54,015 bases of DNA from Gammaproteobacteria bacterium. GTDB lineage: Bacteria; Pseudomonadota; Gammaproteobacteria; SZUA-21. Below, in pieces: positions 35,319 through 44,072 of the stretch. Within the stretch, counting starts at the first letter, position 1. Each line of letters opens with the position of its first letter. The translations under genes and the position numbers were made by a program. The stretch lies in the NCBI GenBank assembly GCA_003233345.1, contig QILK01000008.1, forward strand, positions 1-54,015, written 5' to 3'. The notes beneath the pieces are model-generated. The model was not told where the DNA came from and did not search any database. It saw nothing but the letters and a program-made list of their open reading frames with translations.

Positions 35319-36268
35319 CGACTTTTATTACCACCCAGACGTTTTTTAATAAGGCCGTTATTGCTGTCTTGTAGATTACCTACATTGCTCGTGGCATCGA
35401 GTATGGGACTTTTTTCGAGCAACTCAGTAATACTTTGCGGCCTTAGCTCCGGGTTAGTTTCCATGCACCAATCGATTGCCTTAAGTAAAAGGTGGTTATG
35501 TTTTTTTGGGTGGCTTTGCGTTAGCGAAATTTCTTTGTCGTCGTCCCGTCGAATTCGAGAATCCTTGGGTGGTTTTCCGGTAATACAGGAATACATCGTT
35601 GCGCCGAGTGCGTAAAGGTCAGTCCATGGTCCGACATAACCGGTTTTTCGGTATTGTTCTATGGGAGCATAACCGACCGTGAAAACCTGGCCCGGTTGCA
35701 GCGTACGACTAAGCTCACGCCGATGTGCTGCACCAAAATCTAATAATAGTGGTCGGCCCCCTGGTCTGATATGTATATTTCCAGGTTTAATATCCAGATG
35801 CAGGTAACCGCTGTCGTGTATTTTTTTTAGCCCGTCAAGCAGTGATGGAAACACCGTTAAAATAAAAAGTTCGCTTAGTGCTGTTTTTCTTTTCTGAATG
35901 TAAGATTGTAAATTTTGACCACTCTCATATTCCATTACCATATAGACAGTATCGTTAGCCTGAAAAAAGCTAATGACATTAACGATGTTTGGGTGTTTGA
36001 GTAAGGACAGAAATTTAGCTTCCTGAAAAAACAAGCCACGTCCAGACTGGAGCATATAAGCTGTCTTTTCCGAGTTTTGAACCACCTTGTAGTCAGGTAA
36101 GCGTTTGGCCAGTGAGGCCGGGAAGTATTCTTTGATGACAACTTTTTGCTTGGTCTCCTGATCAACAGCCAGATAAACAATACTGAAGCCGCCCGAACTA
36201 ATGGGTTTTATTAGTGTATATCGGTCGATATCAGTACGTATTGGCAGACAGTTTTTTAATGATGACAT
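35315..36268 (-). CDS. Hanks-type Ser/Thr protein kinase
   Basis: 317 residues, kinase domain only. Gly-rich loop ISSGGFSIVYLA, VIKEY (catalytic Lys), HLDIKPGNI (catalytic loop, HLD in place of HRD), LLLDFGAAH (DFG), an APIEQY-type P+1 loop and DLYALGATMYSCITGKPP (subdomain IX). There is no membrane helix or extracellular sensor, unlike PrkC/PknB, so it probably acts in the cytoplasm on a signal delivered by another protein. First gene of the minus-strand unit with PP2C, rph and rdgB. Confidence 0.92.
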   Translation of the reverse strand: MSSLKNCLPIRTDIDRYTLIKPISSGGFSIVYLAVDQETKQKVVIKEYFPASLAKRLPDYKVVQNSEKTAYMLQSGRGLFFQEAKFLSLLKHPNIVNVISFFQANDTVYMVMEYESGQNLQSYIQKRKTALSELFILTVFPSLLDGLKKIHDSGYLHLDIKPGNIHIRPGGRPLLLDFGAAHRRELSRTLQPGQVFTVGYAPIEQYRKTGYVGPWTDLYALGATMYSCITGKPPKDSRIRRDDDKEISLTQSHPKKHNHLLLKAIDWCMETNPELRPQSITELLEKSPILDATSNVGNLQDSNNGLIKKRLGGNKSR

Positions 36269-36378
36269 ATTGATTGCGCGATTCTAGAGTTAACCATATA
36301 AATTGTATTTAATCCTGATATACTCAAAATCAAGAAAGAGTTAGTAATGCTATCGGCAAATTGAGAAGGTGATTTAGT

Positions 36379-37245
36379 ATGATCCGCAGTATGACCGCTT
36401 ACGCCAGGAGTCAAACCACAGTTGAAATGGGTGATATAACCTGGGAGTTACGATCTTTAAATGCACGTTATCTCGAAGTCCATATGAAACTCCCCGATGA
36501 ATGGCGGCCATTGGAAATAGCGGCCCGGGAAAAACTGGGTAAGGCCCTAAAAAGAGGTAAAATCGAGTGTAATTTTCGTTTTCAGCGTAAAAAAGGTGAG
36601 GCCCCCAATCTGGTTCTAAACCGACCATTAGCGAACAAGCTTCATGAGTTGGCAATGGTGGTAGCGGAAATAGAAAGTGATGCCGGGCCACTTAGAGCGA
36701 TCGATATACTACGTTGGCCGGGTATGATTGTAGAAGAAGAACAGGATGTCACCTCGATAAGCGATGTTGTGCTGCAAGCACTGGATGTGTCAATCGCAGA
36801 ATTAGTCAAAATGCGCGAAAGAGAGGGCAGTCGCTTGCGCAAATTAATTCTGGAACGTTGTGACGGACTGCAGGTTCTCACGGATAAAGCCAAGAAGATG
36901 GCGCCGGACATTAAAAAATTACTGGCAGAGAAAATATCCATCCGGTTGCGGGATCTCAGCGTTAAGGTCGATGACGCCAGGCTTGAGCAAGAGTTGGCAA
37001 TTCAGCTGCAAAAACTCGATGTTGATGAAGAACTGGATCGATTAGGTTGCCATATACAAGAGATTCGCGAGAACCTGGAGGGCAATGGCTCTGTTGGCAG
37101 GCGACTGGATTTTCTGATGCAGGAGTTAAATCGTGAGGCCAATACGTTAGGCTCTAAAGCGGCGAGCGTTGATGTCAGTGGTATCTCGGTAGAGTTAAAA
37201 GTGTTGATTGAGCAAATTAGGGAACAGGTACAGAATATCGAATAA
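36379..37245 (+). CDS. yicC: YicC-family endoribonuclease
   Basis: 288 residues, family length. It starts MIRSMTAYARSQT, then WELRSLNARYLEVHMKLPDEWR and ends in FLMQELNREANTLGSKAASVDVSGISVELKVLIEQIREQVQNIE, all typical of YicC. Members have been reported as RNases acting on small RNAs. Twenty nt before gmk (41 nt before its chosen start), the usual neighbour. Divergent from the kinase operon. Confidence 0.95.
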   Translation: MIRSMTAYARSQTTVEMGDITWELRSLNARYLEVHMKLPDEWRPLEIAAREKLGKALKRGKIECNFRFQRKKGEAPNLVLNRPLANKLHELAMVVAEIESDAGPLRAIDILRWPGMIVEEEQDVTSISDVVLQALDVSIAELVKMREREGSRLRKLILERCDGLQVLTDKAKKMAPDIKKLLAEKISIRLRDLSVKVDDARLEQELAIQLQKLDVDEELDRLGCHIQEIRENLEGNGSVGRRLDFLMQELNREANTLGSKAASVDVSGISVELKVLIEQIREQVQNIE

Positions 37246-37286
37246 CCCGCATTCGTGATTTACAGGTGAAACAAAGGAGTGAAATA

Positions 37287-37928
37287 ATGTCTAGTGCGGG
37301 TAAGGTTAGCGGATTACTCTATATAATATCTGCCCCATCAGGTGCCGGAAAAACCAGTCTGGTTAAAGCGTTGCTTGCGTGTGACCAGGATATCGCTGTG
37401 TCGGTGTCACATACGACCCGGTCACCAAGGCCCGGAGAAGTCGATAGCGAGGACTATTTTTTTACCAAGCAAGAAGTGTTTAAGCAGCAAATAGACCAAC
37501 AGGCTTTTATTGAATATGCCGAGGTGTTTGACCATTACTATGGCACTGAAAAAAAACAGGTTGATCGTCAACTGGCTTGTGGTCAGGACGTCATTCTGGA
37601 AATAGATTGGCAGGGCGCACGACAGGTTAGACAGGTTTTCCCGCAGGCTGTTTCCGTCTTTATTTTACCACCGTCGAAACAGGCACTGGAATCGAGATTA
37701 AAAAACCGGGGTCAGGACCATGACGACGTGATCAAGCGGCGTATGCAAGATGCGCAAAACGAAACTTCTCATTACGACGAATACGACTATCTTCTGGTTA
37801 ATGACGACTTTGAACAGGCACTCCAGGAGCTACAGCTAATATTTTCCGCTAATCGTCTCAGGTTGTCTTCGCAGCAGGTTAAACTTCACAGATTAATTTC
37901 AGATTTAATGGACTATTCAACAGATTAA
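37287..37928 (+). CDS. gmk: Guanylate kinase
   Basis: 213 residues from the ATG at 37287, with GGAG 8 nt upstream; the GTG at 37266 in the track adds seven residues and is less likely. P-loop SAPSGAGKTSL, GMP-binding SVSHTTRSPRPGEVDSEDYFF, YYGTEKKQVD, ILEIDWQGARQVR and the lid RLKNRGQDHDDVIKRRM. It converts GMP to GDP. Confidence 0.97.
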   Translation: MSSAGKVSGLLYIISAPSGAGKTSLVKALLACDQDIAVSVSHTTRSPRPGEVDSEDYFFTKQEVFKQQIDQQAFIEYAEVFDHYYGTEKKQVDRQLACGQDVILEIDWQGARQVRQVFPQAVSVFILPPSKQALESRLKNRGQDHDDVIKRRMQDAQNETSHYDEYDYLLVNDDFEQALQELQLIFSANRLRLSSQQVKLHRLISDLMDYSTD

Positions 37929-38153
37929 AGTAGAATTGATTCTAGGAATCCTCTATTGTGTCTTTAAATTAAAATAGGCATAAAGGGATGTATCATTGGC
38001 CGGCTGATACTTGTGGAGCCAGGTCTTAATACAGCATAATGCAAGAAACTGCCTGTTAAACCTGGGTGCTGGAAATAATTCGTTTATATTCTGTATATTG
38101 TAATCATTTTGACTACCGTTTGCAGAGACTGAAAATAGCTTTTGGAGATAGGA
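37929..38153. other. gmk-rpoZ spacer
   Basis: About 225 nt, non-coding. Contains TAGAAT-TG-ATTCTA right after gmk, a short palindrome without a T-run. It probably carries the rpoZ promoter, and GGAG lies 6-9 nt before rpoZ. Confidence 0.3.
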
Positions 38154-38432
38154 ATGGCACGTGTAACAGTAGAAGATTGTCTGGAAAATGTTGATAACCG
38201 GTTTCAACTAGTCTTGGTTGCAAGCAAACGCGCACGCCAGCTGGCATTGGGGCAGGAAGCAAAACTTCCATGGGAGAACGACAAGCCCACTGTTATGGCT
38301 TTAAGAGAAATTGCAAATGGATTGGTAACGCCGAGAGTGTTGGATGAAGATTCATCTGCACAGGACGAGCCAGTCCCCGAGTCTGCTCCTGATTTAAAAG
38401 AAGTTATTGAGTCCATACCTGCAAGTCAGTAG
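38154..38432 (+). CDS. rpoZ: RNA polymerase omega subunit
   Basis: 92 residues from the ATG at 38154; the TTG at 38142 is part of the ribosome site region. [30 protein letters not shown] is the omega signature, followed by a helix ([14 protein letters not shown]) and an acidic tail. It aids assembly of the beta-prime subunit and forms one ppGpp site, fitting its position before spoT. Confidence 0.97.
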   Translation: MARVTVEDCLENVDNRFQLVLVASKRARQLALGQEAKLPWENDKPTVMALREIANGLVTPRVLDEDSSAQDEPVPESAPDLKEVIESIPASQ

Positions 38433-38549
38433 GCAAACAGTTTAGCGCTTTCCGCTGAATTACAACATTGGTATTAGGCGTATTATTGCACAGAAGCGAT
38501 TTAGGTCGGGCGAATGGCTTGCGGGCTGATAATTTGCGATGTGTAAAAA

Positions 38550-40697
38550 TTGACTGTTAAATCGATCTCAAAATATCCTGATTTTTTTCGAGTAAGCGAC
38601 CTTTGCAGTCTGCTGGAAGTCTATTTATCCGAGGATCACGTCAAAGAAGTTTATCGGGCCTACCTCTATGGTGCAGAAGCGCACGATGGCCAAAGTCGAA
38701 AATCTGGCGAACCTTATATTACTCACCCACTGGCAGTGGCGAAAATTCTTGCTGATTTTCAATTGGATTACCAAAGTATTATCGCCGCAGTCCTTCATGA
38801 TGTTATTGAAGATACCGAGACGCTCAAGGAAAATATTGCCAAGGAGTTTGGGGAAGAGGTCGCTGAACTGGTCGATGGTGTCAGCAAAATTACCCAGATA
38901 AAATTTAATTCTGACGCCGAGGCGCAGGCCGAAAACTTTCGAAAAATGATGTTGGCCATTGTACGCGATATACGCGTAATCATGATAAAGCTGGCAGATC
39001 GACTACATAACATGCGCACTATTGCTGTTATGCCAATCGCTAAAAAACGCCGTATTGCCAAAGAAACGCTAGAAATTTATGTGCCATTGGCAAATCGCCT
39101 GGGTATGAATACCTTGCGTCTGGAGCTGGAAGACCTGGGTCTGAGTGCCTTATATCCATCGCGTGCACGGGTATTAAAAGAGGCGGTACATAAAGCCCGC
39201 GGCAACCGAAAAGAAGTTGTCAAGAAAATTGAGACCAGCATTCGCAGAAGGATGAGCCAGGAAGGGATCAAGGGAGAAGTACTTGGTCGCGAAAAACATA
39301 TTTACAGTATTTATAAAAAAATGAAAACCAAGCAATTGGCTTTTCAGGAAGTATTTGACGTATACGCATTTCGAATTATTGTCGATCGTGTCGATACTAC
39401 TTACCGGGTCTTAGGGACCATGCACAATCTTTATAAGCCTGTTCCAGGAAAATTTAAGGATTATATCGCGATTCCAAAAGCCAATGGTTACCAGTCATTG
39501 CATACCGTATTATTTGGGCCGTACGGTGTGCCGATTGAAATACAGATACGCACGGAAGACATGGAAAAGGTCGCCGAATCCGGCATTGCTGCCCACTGGT
39601 TGTATAAAACCGGGGTTGAAGGTGCCAGCAACCCAGAGGCCAGTGCCCGCAAATGGCTGCATAATGTATTGGAGATCCAGAAAAGTGCGGGTAATTCACT
39701 GGAATTTATTGAGAATGTTAAAATAGATTTATTTCCAGATGAAGTTTATGTGTTTACGCCAAAAGGTGAAATACTGGTATTGGCCAGGGGCGCGACCGCC
39801 GTTGATTATGCTTATGCCGTGCATACTGATGTCGGAAATGGTTGCATAGCTTGTCGTATCGATCGGCGGTTATCACCATTGAGGACAGTGTTAAATACCG
39901 GACAGACAGTAGAAATTATCACCTCAGCAACGGCAACGCCTAATCCGGTCTGGTTGAATTTTGTAATGACAGTAAAGGCGAGAAGCAACATACGCTCGTA
40001 CCTGAAAAATTTGCAAAAAGGTGAGGCGGTTATTTTGGGGCAGCAGTTATTGGACAGAGCCTTGGGTAAGCTGTCGACATCGCTGGCAGATTTTAGAAAA
40101 CGTGATTTAAAGTATTTGGTTAAGGAGTACAAATACAAAAATATCAAGCACTTGTTTATCGAGATTGGTCTTGGAAACCGCTTGGCGCCATTAGTCGCGG
40201 CGAAATTGATTCCCGATGAAGCACGGGTAAAGCGGCGTAAAAACAAGGACGCAAAACCGCTCATGATAAAAGGCACCGAAGGCATGGTCGTCAGTTTTGC
40301 GAAATGTTGTCATCCAATCCCCGGCGATTCCATTGTCGGTTTTGCCTCTACTGGCAAAGGAATTGTGATCCATATTGAAAATTGTAATAATATTGCGGAC
40401 TTTAAAAAGACACCGGATAAGTGGGTCGATGTCGCTTGGGAGCCGGCGACGGACAAGGATTTTTTCGTCGATTTACGCCTTGATGTTTCCAATATAAGGG
40501 GGGTGTTGGCCGTTATTGCGGCGACAATATCGGAAATGGAATCGAATATCGAAAACATTGTTATGGCAGAAAAAGATGGGTTAACGACAACAATGGATGT
40601 TATGTTGACAGTAAGAAACCGACAGCACCTGGCGAGAATTATCAGGCGATTAAGAACGATCAAGGCGATCAGTAAAATAATTCGCCGCAAAGGCTAA
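38550..40697 (+). CDS. spoT: Bifunctional (p)ppGpp synthetase/hydrolase SpoT
   Basis: 715 residues. A stop codon at 38544 and the lack of any in-frame ATG force a TTG start at 38550, with no clear ribosome site. HD hydrolase domain (HDGQSRKSGEPYITHPLAVAKIL, AAVLHDVIEDT, KLADRLHNMRT), then the synthetase domain (VYAFRIIV, GKFKDYIAIPKANGYQSLHT). The basic F-K-D form is the one found in bifunctional enzymes rather than RelA. TGS (VYVFTPKGEILVLARGATAVDYAYAVHT), a CCHPIPGD zinc-finger/helical region and a C-terminal ACT domain follow. It controls the stringent response. Confidence 0.96.
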   Translation: MTVKSISKYPDFFRVSDLCSLLEVYLSEDHVKEVYRAYLYGAEAHDGQSRKSGEPYITHPLAVAKILADFQLDYQSIIAAVLHDVIEDTETLKENIAKEFGEEVAELVDGVSKITQIKFNSDAEAQAENFRKMMLAIVRDIRVIMIKLADRLHNMRTIAVMPIAKKRRIAKETLEIYVPLANRLGMNTLRLELEDLGLSALYPSRARVLKEAVHKARGNRKEVVKKIETSIRRRMSQEGIKGEVLGREKHIYSIYKKMKTKQLAFQEVFDVYAFRIIVDRVDTTYRVLGTMHNLYKPVPGKFKDYIAIPKANGYQSLHTVLFGPYGVPIEIQIRTEDMEKVAESGIAAHWLYKTGVEGASNPEASARKWLHNVLEIQKSAGNSLEFIENVKIDLFPDEVYVFTPKGEILVLARGATAVDYAYAVHTDVGNGCIACRIDRRLSPLRTVLNTGQTVEIITSATATPNPVWLNFVMTVKARSNIRSYLKNLQKGEAVILGQQLLDRALGKLSTSLADFRKRDLKYLVKEYKYKNIKHLFIEIGLGNRLAPLVAAKLIPDEARVKRRKNKDAKPLMIKGTEGMVVSFAKCCHPIPGDSIVGFASTGKGIVIHIENCNNIADFKKTPDKWVDVAWEPATDKDFFVDLRLDVSNIRGVLAVIAATISEMESNIENIVMAEKDGLTTTMDVMLTVRNRQHLARIIRRLRTIKAISKIIRRKG

Positions 40698-40748
40698 ACT
40701 CAGCAAAGCTTAATCTCAAGCTGATTAAAATCAGTAACAGGAAAAAAC

Positions 40749-41132
40749 ATGTCTAAATCTATTATCCTCACAGCACAAGCGCCAAGCGCAATTGGTATCT
40801 ACTCGCAAGCGGTTAAGTCCGGGAATACGGTATATATGTCCGGTCAGATTGCCTTGGACCCGGCGACGATGGAGGTCGTTGGAGAAGCGGATATTGGTCA
40901 GCAGATCCACCAGGTATTTAACAATCTTGCCGCTGTCGCTGAAGCATCTGGCGGGTCCTTAGCGGATATCGTTAAGCTGAATATCTATTTGACGGATTTG
41001 GGGAATTTTCAATTACTTAATGAAATAATGTCACAATATTTTAACGAACCTTATCCGGCACGCGCAGCGGTGGGTGTTGCCGCGTTACCGAAAGGCGTTG
41101 GTGTAGAAATGGATGCAGTGCTTATATTATAG
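40749..41132 (+). CDS. ridA: RidA-family enamine/imine deaminase
   Basis: 127 residues, exact family size. Motifs: [44 protein letters not shown] and [22 protein letters not shown], which contains the Arg that binds the substrate carboxylate and the conserved Glu. It hydrolyses reactive 2-aminoacrylate-type enamines from PLP enzymes. Follows spoT, as in many gammaproteobacteria, and is probably co-transcribed. Confidence 0.95.
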   Translation: MSKSIILTAQAPSAIGIYSQAVKSGNTVYMSGQIALDPATMEVVGEADIGQQIHQVFNNLAAVAEASGGSLADIVKLNIYLTDLGNFQLLNEIMSQYFNEPYPARAAVGVAALPKGVGVEMDAVLIL

Positions 41133-41140
41133 CCTGTCTA

Positions 41141-42184
41141 TTATAGGTCTCCGATTTCCATAGATTGCAAATCACTGGCATGGCTAAATATATGTACCGG
41201 GCAACTTGGCTTGTCGTTGGATGATGCAACATGACCCGTATCGCGAATGAGTATTGCTTTGACATTAAGCGGAAATTTCTTGGCGATCCGGGTGTAAATT
41301 TCCAGGTCGTTTTCACCCGAGTCACCGATGAGTAGCAACGATCTTTGGGGGTAGCGCTGTATAAAATTTTCTATCGCCAGTGTTTTAAAAGTGATGGAAT
41401 TTTGAAATATTTTAAAGAAGCTGCGATCCTTGTAGCGAAAGTGTTTCATGTTAAATGTACCGGCAGGAAATTTTTTGGTCGCTAAAAAATCGACAATTGG
41501 TTTATAAAGCTGCCAAGGGCTTGCAGTCAAATAGTGAAAGTGGGCTTCATAATTTGTTAGCCATTGCTGATATAACTTGGCCATGCCGGGTACCGCAGTG
41601 AATGGCTTTGAGAAGGTGTTGCGTAAGAGTTTAAATTTATTGTTTACATCACTTTGCTTGATAGTATCGTCAATATCAGAGATGATCGTTAAACCATGTG
41701 GTGCGAGAAAGTATATCGAGCCACTTATGCTGGCATGTTCTTGCCCGGTAGCGACTAAATTAAAGGGTATGATCGAGGTGCCATTGCTGTTTAATCGTAA
41801 TGCATTTTCCGGTACCTTTATGATGCTGCGAAAATGTCCGTTAGCATTTGATGCTGCAAGTAAGTATTCGCAGCCACTTAGTTGAATGGTCAACGCCCGG
41901 CCAGATTGATTACCGGTGGCAAACCATTTCAGCCGTGTTTTGAGCAAAGAAGCTGATTCGCTACCGCTAACGGAAAATTGACCAGGTATTTTTTTAAATA
42001 AAGATTGCATTAGCTTCTGAAATTTACTAATAGGTTGGAGATGATGATAAGAATAAATCCAGCCGTGTATTTCGACGTACCAGTTGCTGTCTAGGCCTTG
42101 GTAGGCCGTTCCAGGAAAAAATAGCAGTTCGTCAGTATTCGAAAAATTATTGAAATTGTTTGCAGGGGGCATTTGTTGTTTCAC
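41141..42184 (-). CDS. App1-like phosphatidate phosphatase domain protein (DUF2183)
   Basis: 347 residues. The second half holds a HAD-type core: IISDIDDTIKQSDV (DxDxT nucleophile at about 180), PGMAKLYQQW, FHYLTASPWQLYKPIVDFL (motif II Ser/Thr), FRYKDRSFFK (Lys) and LLLIGDSGENDLEIY (acidic motif). This order is that of the App1/DUF2183 family, named after the yeast actin-patch phosphatidate phosphatase. The N-terminal about 170 residues are beta-rich (PGTAYQGLDSNWYVEIHGWIYSY), as in bacterial members. No signal peptide. Convergent with ridA, single gene. Confidence 0.85.
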   Translation of the reverse strand: MKQQMPPANNFNNFSNTDELLFFPGTAYQGLDSNWYVEIHGWIYSYHHLQPISKFQKLMQSLFKKIPGQFSVSGSESASLLKTRLKWFATGNQSGRALTIQLSGCEYLLAASNANGHFRSIIKVPENALRLNSNGTSIIPFNLVATGQEHASISGSIYFLAPHGLTIISDIDDTIKQSDVNNKFKLLRNTFSKPFTAVPGMAKLYQQWLTNYEAHFHYLTASPWQLYKPIVDFLATKKFPAGTFNMKHFRYKDRSFFKIFQNSITFKTLAIENFIQRYPQRSLLLIGDSGENDLEIYTRIAKKFPLNVKAILIRDTGHVASSNDKPSCPVHIFSHASDLQSMEIGDL

Positions 42185-42356
42185 CGACTAAAATTATTTG
42201 CAAAAACTATCTTACCCAGCCTGCATATCACATAAATACAGGCCAATAATTTTAGATTATAATATGGATTCGAACAGTTATGAATGAATTTAAACGGCTG
42301 TTCTTCCCTGGCGTTCGCGGCGAGACTGTGCAAGTATTAAATTAAAAAATTAGTAA
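42185..42356. other. Divergent intergenic region with a decayed REP-like arm
   Basis: TTCTTCCCTGGCGTTCGCGGCGAGAC (about 42300-42326) resembles a degenerate REP arm (compare TTCCCCGGCGTTCGCTGCGCGA). The rest is AT-rich and presumably contains promoters for the 41141 gene. Confidence 0.35.
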
Positions 42357-42510
42357 GTAGCCCGGACTTCGCGTAGCGAACGCCGGGGAAAAGGAAAATA
42401 GTTTAAAATTCAATTAAAACAAGCGTAAGGATAAGGCGGTCAATGTTTAACTAAGACGTGGAAGAATAGGATCTTCGTTCCCGGCGTTCGCTGCGCGAAG
42501 TCCGGGCTAC
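42357..42510. repeat. REPIN-like inverted doublet, copy 3 (154 bp)
   Basis: Arms as in copies 1 and 2, with GTAG at both outer ends. The interior shares TAAAATTCAATTAAAAC and ACTAAGACGTGGAAGAATAGGAT with copy 2. It sits in a divergent intergenic region and ends 27 nt before the ATG of the downstream lipoprotein gene. Confidence 0.88.
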
Positions 42511-42537
42511 TGACAAATTTTACCTGGAAATATAGAT

Positions 42538-43512
42538 ATGAATAGTAACGGCCATTTGGTTTTTACCTGGTTTAAACTTGTCTTGCTGGCAACGTTGTTA
42601 ACTGCCTGTGGGTCAGATAAGCAGCAAAGTATCGAGCTTGAGCTACGCCAAGTCATGCCCGACTTGGGTGAAACTTCAGACCAGCCAGTTACTTTAAGAT
42701 ACAAGTATGTTGTCGGTCAAAGTGTCAGGGCTAAAGTTGAAATTTCTGTGAAAAGTCTTTCCCGCTTTGGAGAGCGTTATCAGGAAAATCAAGCCGGGAA
42801 GGCCGGGGAGATCGGAACTAAAATGATTTCTGCAGATATTGAATATAAGGTCAGGTCTGTTGATAATAACAATAATGGCGAAGTATTATTTGCAATTACC
42901 GGTGTGCGCTTTTTCTCAAGCTCTGGAACAGGCCAACATTATTTTAATTCCGATAACAAGCGACTTTCAAAAACAGCAGATATGGCTGTACTAAGTTTAC
43001 TAAAAGAGGCGCCTATCAAGTTAACGATAAGTGAGCTGGGCGAAATAAAGAAACGCGATTTTACCCAGTTGAAACTTAAAGCCAAACAGGCAAATTTGTC
43101 TTATCAATATAAGCAGTTGCACAAAATTGTAAACCAGATTATTAATGAGGTATTTTTACCGTTACCGGAGAAAATAGTCAATATAGGTGCGGTTGTGCCC
43201 GCTGGCAGCGAAATTGTCAATATTTCCGGGCTTAAGGAATATAAGATCAAGCTAATGTATCGTATAAAAGCAGTTTCTAATAACAAGAAACTTGTTTTGC
43301 TGGAGCCAATCGTTGATTTTGATTTAGTAAAAAAGGGCGAAAAAATAAATATTATCGAAAGTAGGCAAAAAACATGGCGACTTTTCGATCTAGAAAACGG
43401 CCGTTTTGCCAGAAGTTCGGCAGATAATAAATATAAGCTAAAGGTTAAATTGCTGGATGCCGCTGCAACGATTGAGCTTAGTTCACAATCTTCTTTTAGC
43501 GTGGTAGATTAA
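42538..43512 (+). CDS. Putative lipoprotein of unknown function
   Basis: 324 residues. Lipoprotein signal with LLTAC (Cys at about 21). The mature part is beta-rich with alternating strands (VTLRYKYVVGQSVRAKVEISVK, EYKVRSVDNNNNGEVLFAITGVRF, YKIKLMYRIKAVSNNKKLVLLEP). This duplicated pattern of two similar halves suggests a lipocalin- or LolA-like barrel or sandwich; I do not recognise a family. The +2 residue is Gly, so outer-membrane sorting is expected by the usual rule. GGA lies before the start. A REPIN lies directly upstream, in or next to the promoter. Confidence 0.7.
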   Translation: MNSNGHLVFTWFKLVLLATLLTACGSDKQQSIELELRQVMPDLGETSDQPVTLRYKYVVGQSVRAKVEISVKSLSRFGERYQENQAGKAGEIGTKMISADIEYKVRSVDNNNNGEVLFAITGVRFFSSSGTGQHYFNSDNKRLSKTADMAVLSLLKEAPIKLTISELGEIKKRDFTQLKLKAKQANLSYQYKQLHKIVNQIINEVFLPLPEKIVNIGAVVPAGSEIVNISGLKEYKIKLMYRIKAVSNNKKLVLLEPIVDFDLVKKGEKINIIESRQKTWRLFDLENGRFARSSADNKYKLKVKLLDAAATIELSSQSSFSVVD

Positions 43513-43651
43513 GTGAGTTTTAGCTTACAATGGGCAATCATTGCAGTTTTGTGATGAAATGAGATTATTAGCGGTGATATTATAGAACAAGATGCCATCA
43601 ATTATATAAAATGAATATAAACATAATAGTTATGATTATGGAGAAGTAATA

Positions 43652-43972
43652 ATGAACAGAATAGTTATTTTCACTTTGGCTGCCACAGCCGTTTTATTAT
43701 CAGGGTGCAGTTGGGTTAAACTTGATAAAACTGCTCGAAATGTCGCGGTTGTAAAACCTCGTTATGTAAAAGGATGTGAATATCTTGGTATGGTAAGCGG
43801 TAAGGTTTTTACCGGGGCCGCCGGGGTTCAGCGTAGCAGGCGCAAAGTGTCAGAAGAAATTCAAACCATTGCCCGTAACAATGCAGCGTCAATGGGTGGC
43901 GATAGTGTTGTGCCAGCGGGTCGGGTAGCGGAAGGCCGACAAAAATTTAAAGTTTATCGGTGTGGGCGCTAA
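43652..43972 (+). CDS. DUF4156-like small lipoprotein
   Basis: 106 residues; lipobox LLSGC (Cys at about 19). GGAG lies 8 nt before the ATG. The mature part has VKGCEYLGMVSGK, then a helix and NNAASMGGDSVVPAGRV...FKVYRC. This matches the DUF4156/YgdR-like layout, with two cysteines that could form a disulfide. Monocistronic with a strong terminator. Confidence 0.78.
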   Translation: MNRIVIFTLAATAVLLSGCSWVKLDKTARNVAVVKPRYVKGCEYLGMVSGKVFTGAAGVQRSRRKVSEEIQTIARNNAASMGGDSVVPAGRVAEGRQKFKVYRCGR

Positions 43973-44000
43973 AATTAAGCGCAAGCCACTTAGCGTTTTA

Positions 44001-44030
44001 AAAACCGCCCGAAAGGGCGGTTTGTGTTTG
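44001..44030 (+). terminator. Terminator after the DUF4156 lipoprotein
   Basis: AAACCGCCC/GGGCGGTTT stem with a GAAA tetraloop, followed by GTGTTTG. Strong stem, imperfect T-run. Confidence 0.8.
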
Positions 44031-44072
44031 TACCCGCTAATCAGCTAAAGTCGATATAGTAAGAGACAAAAA

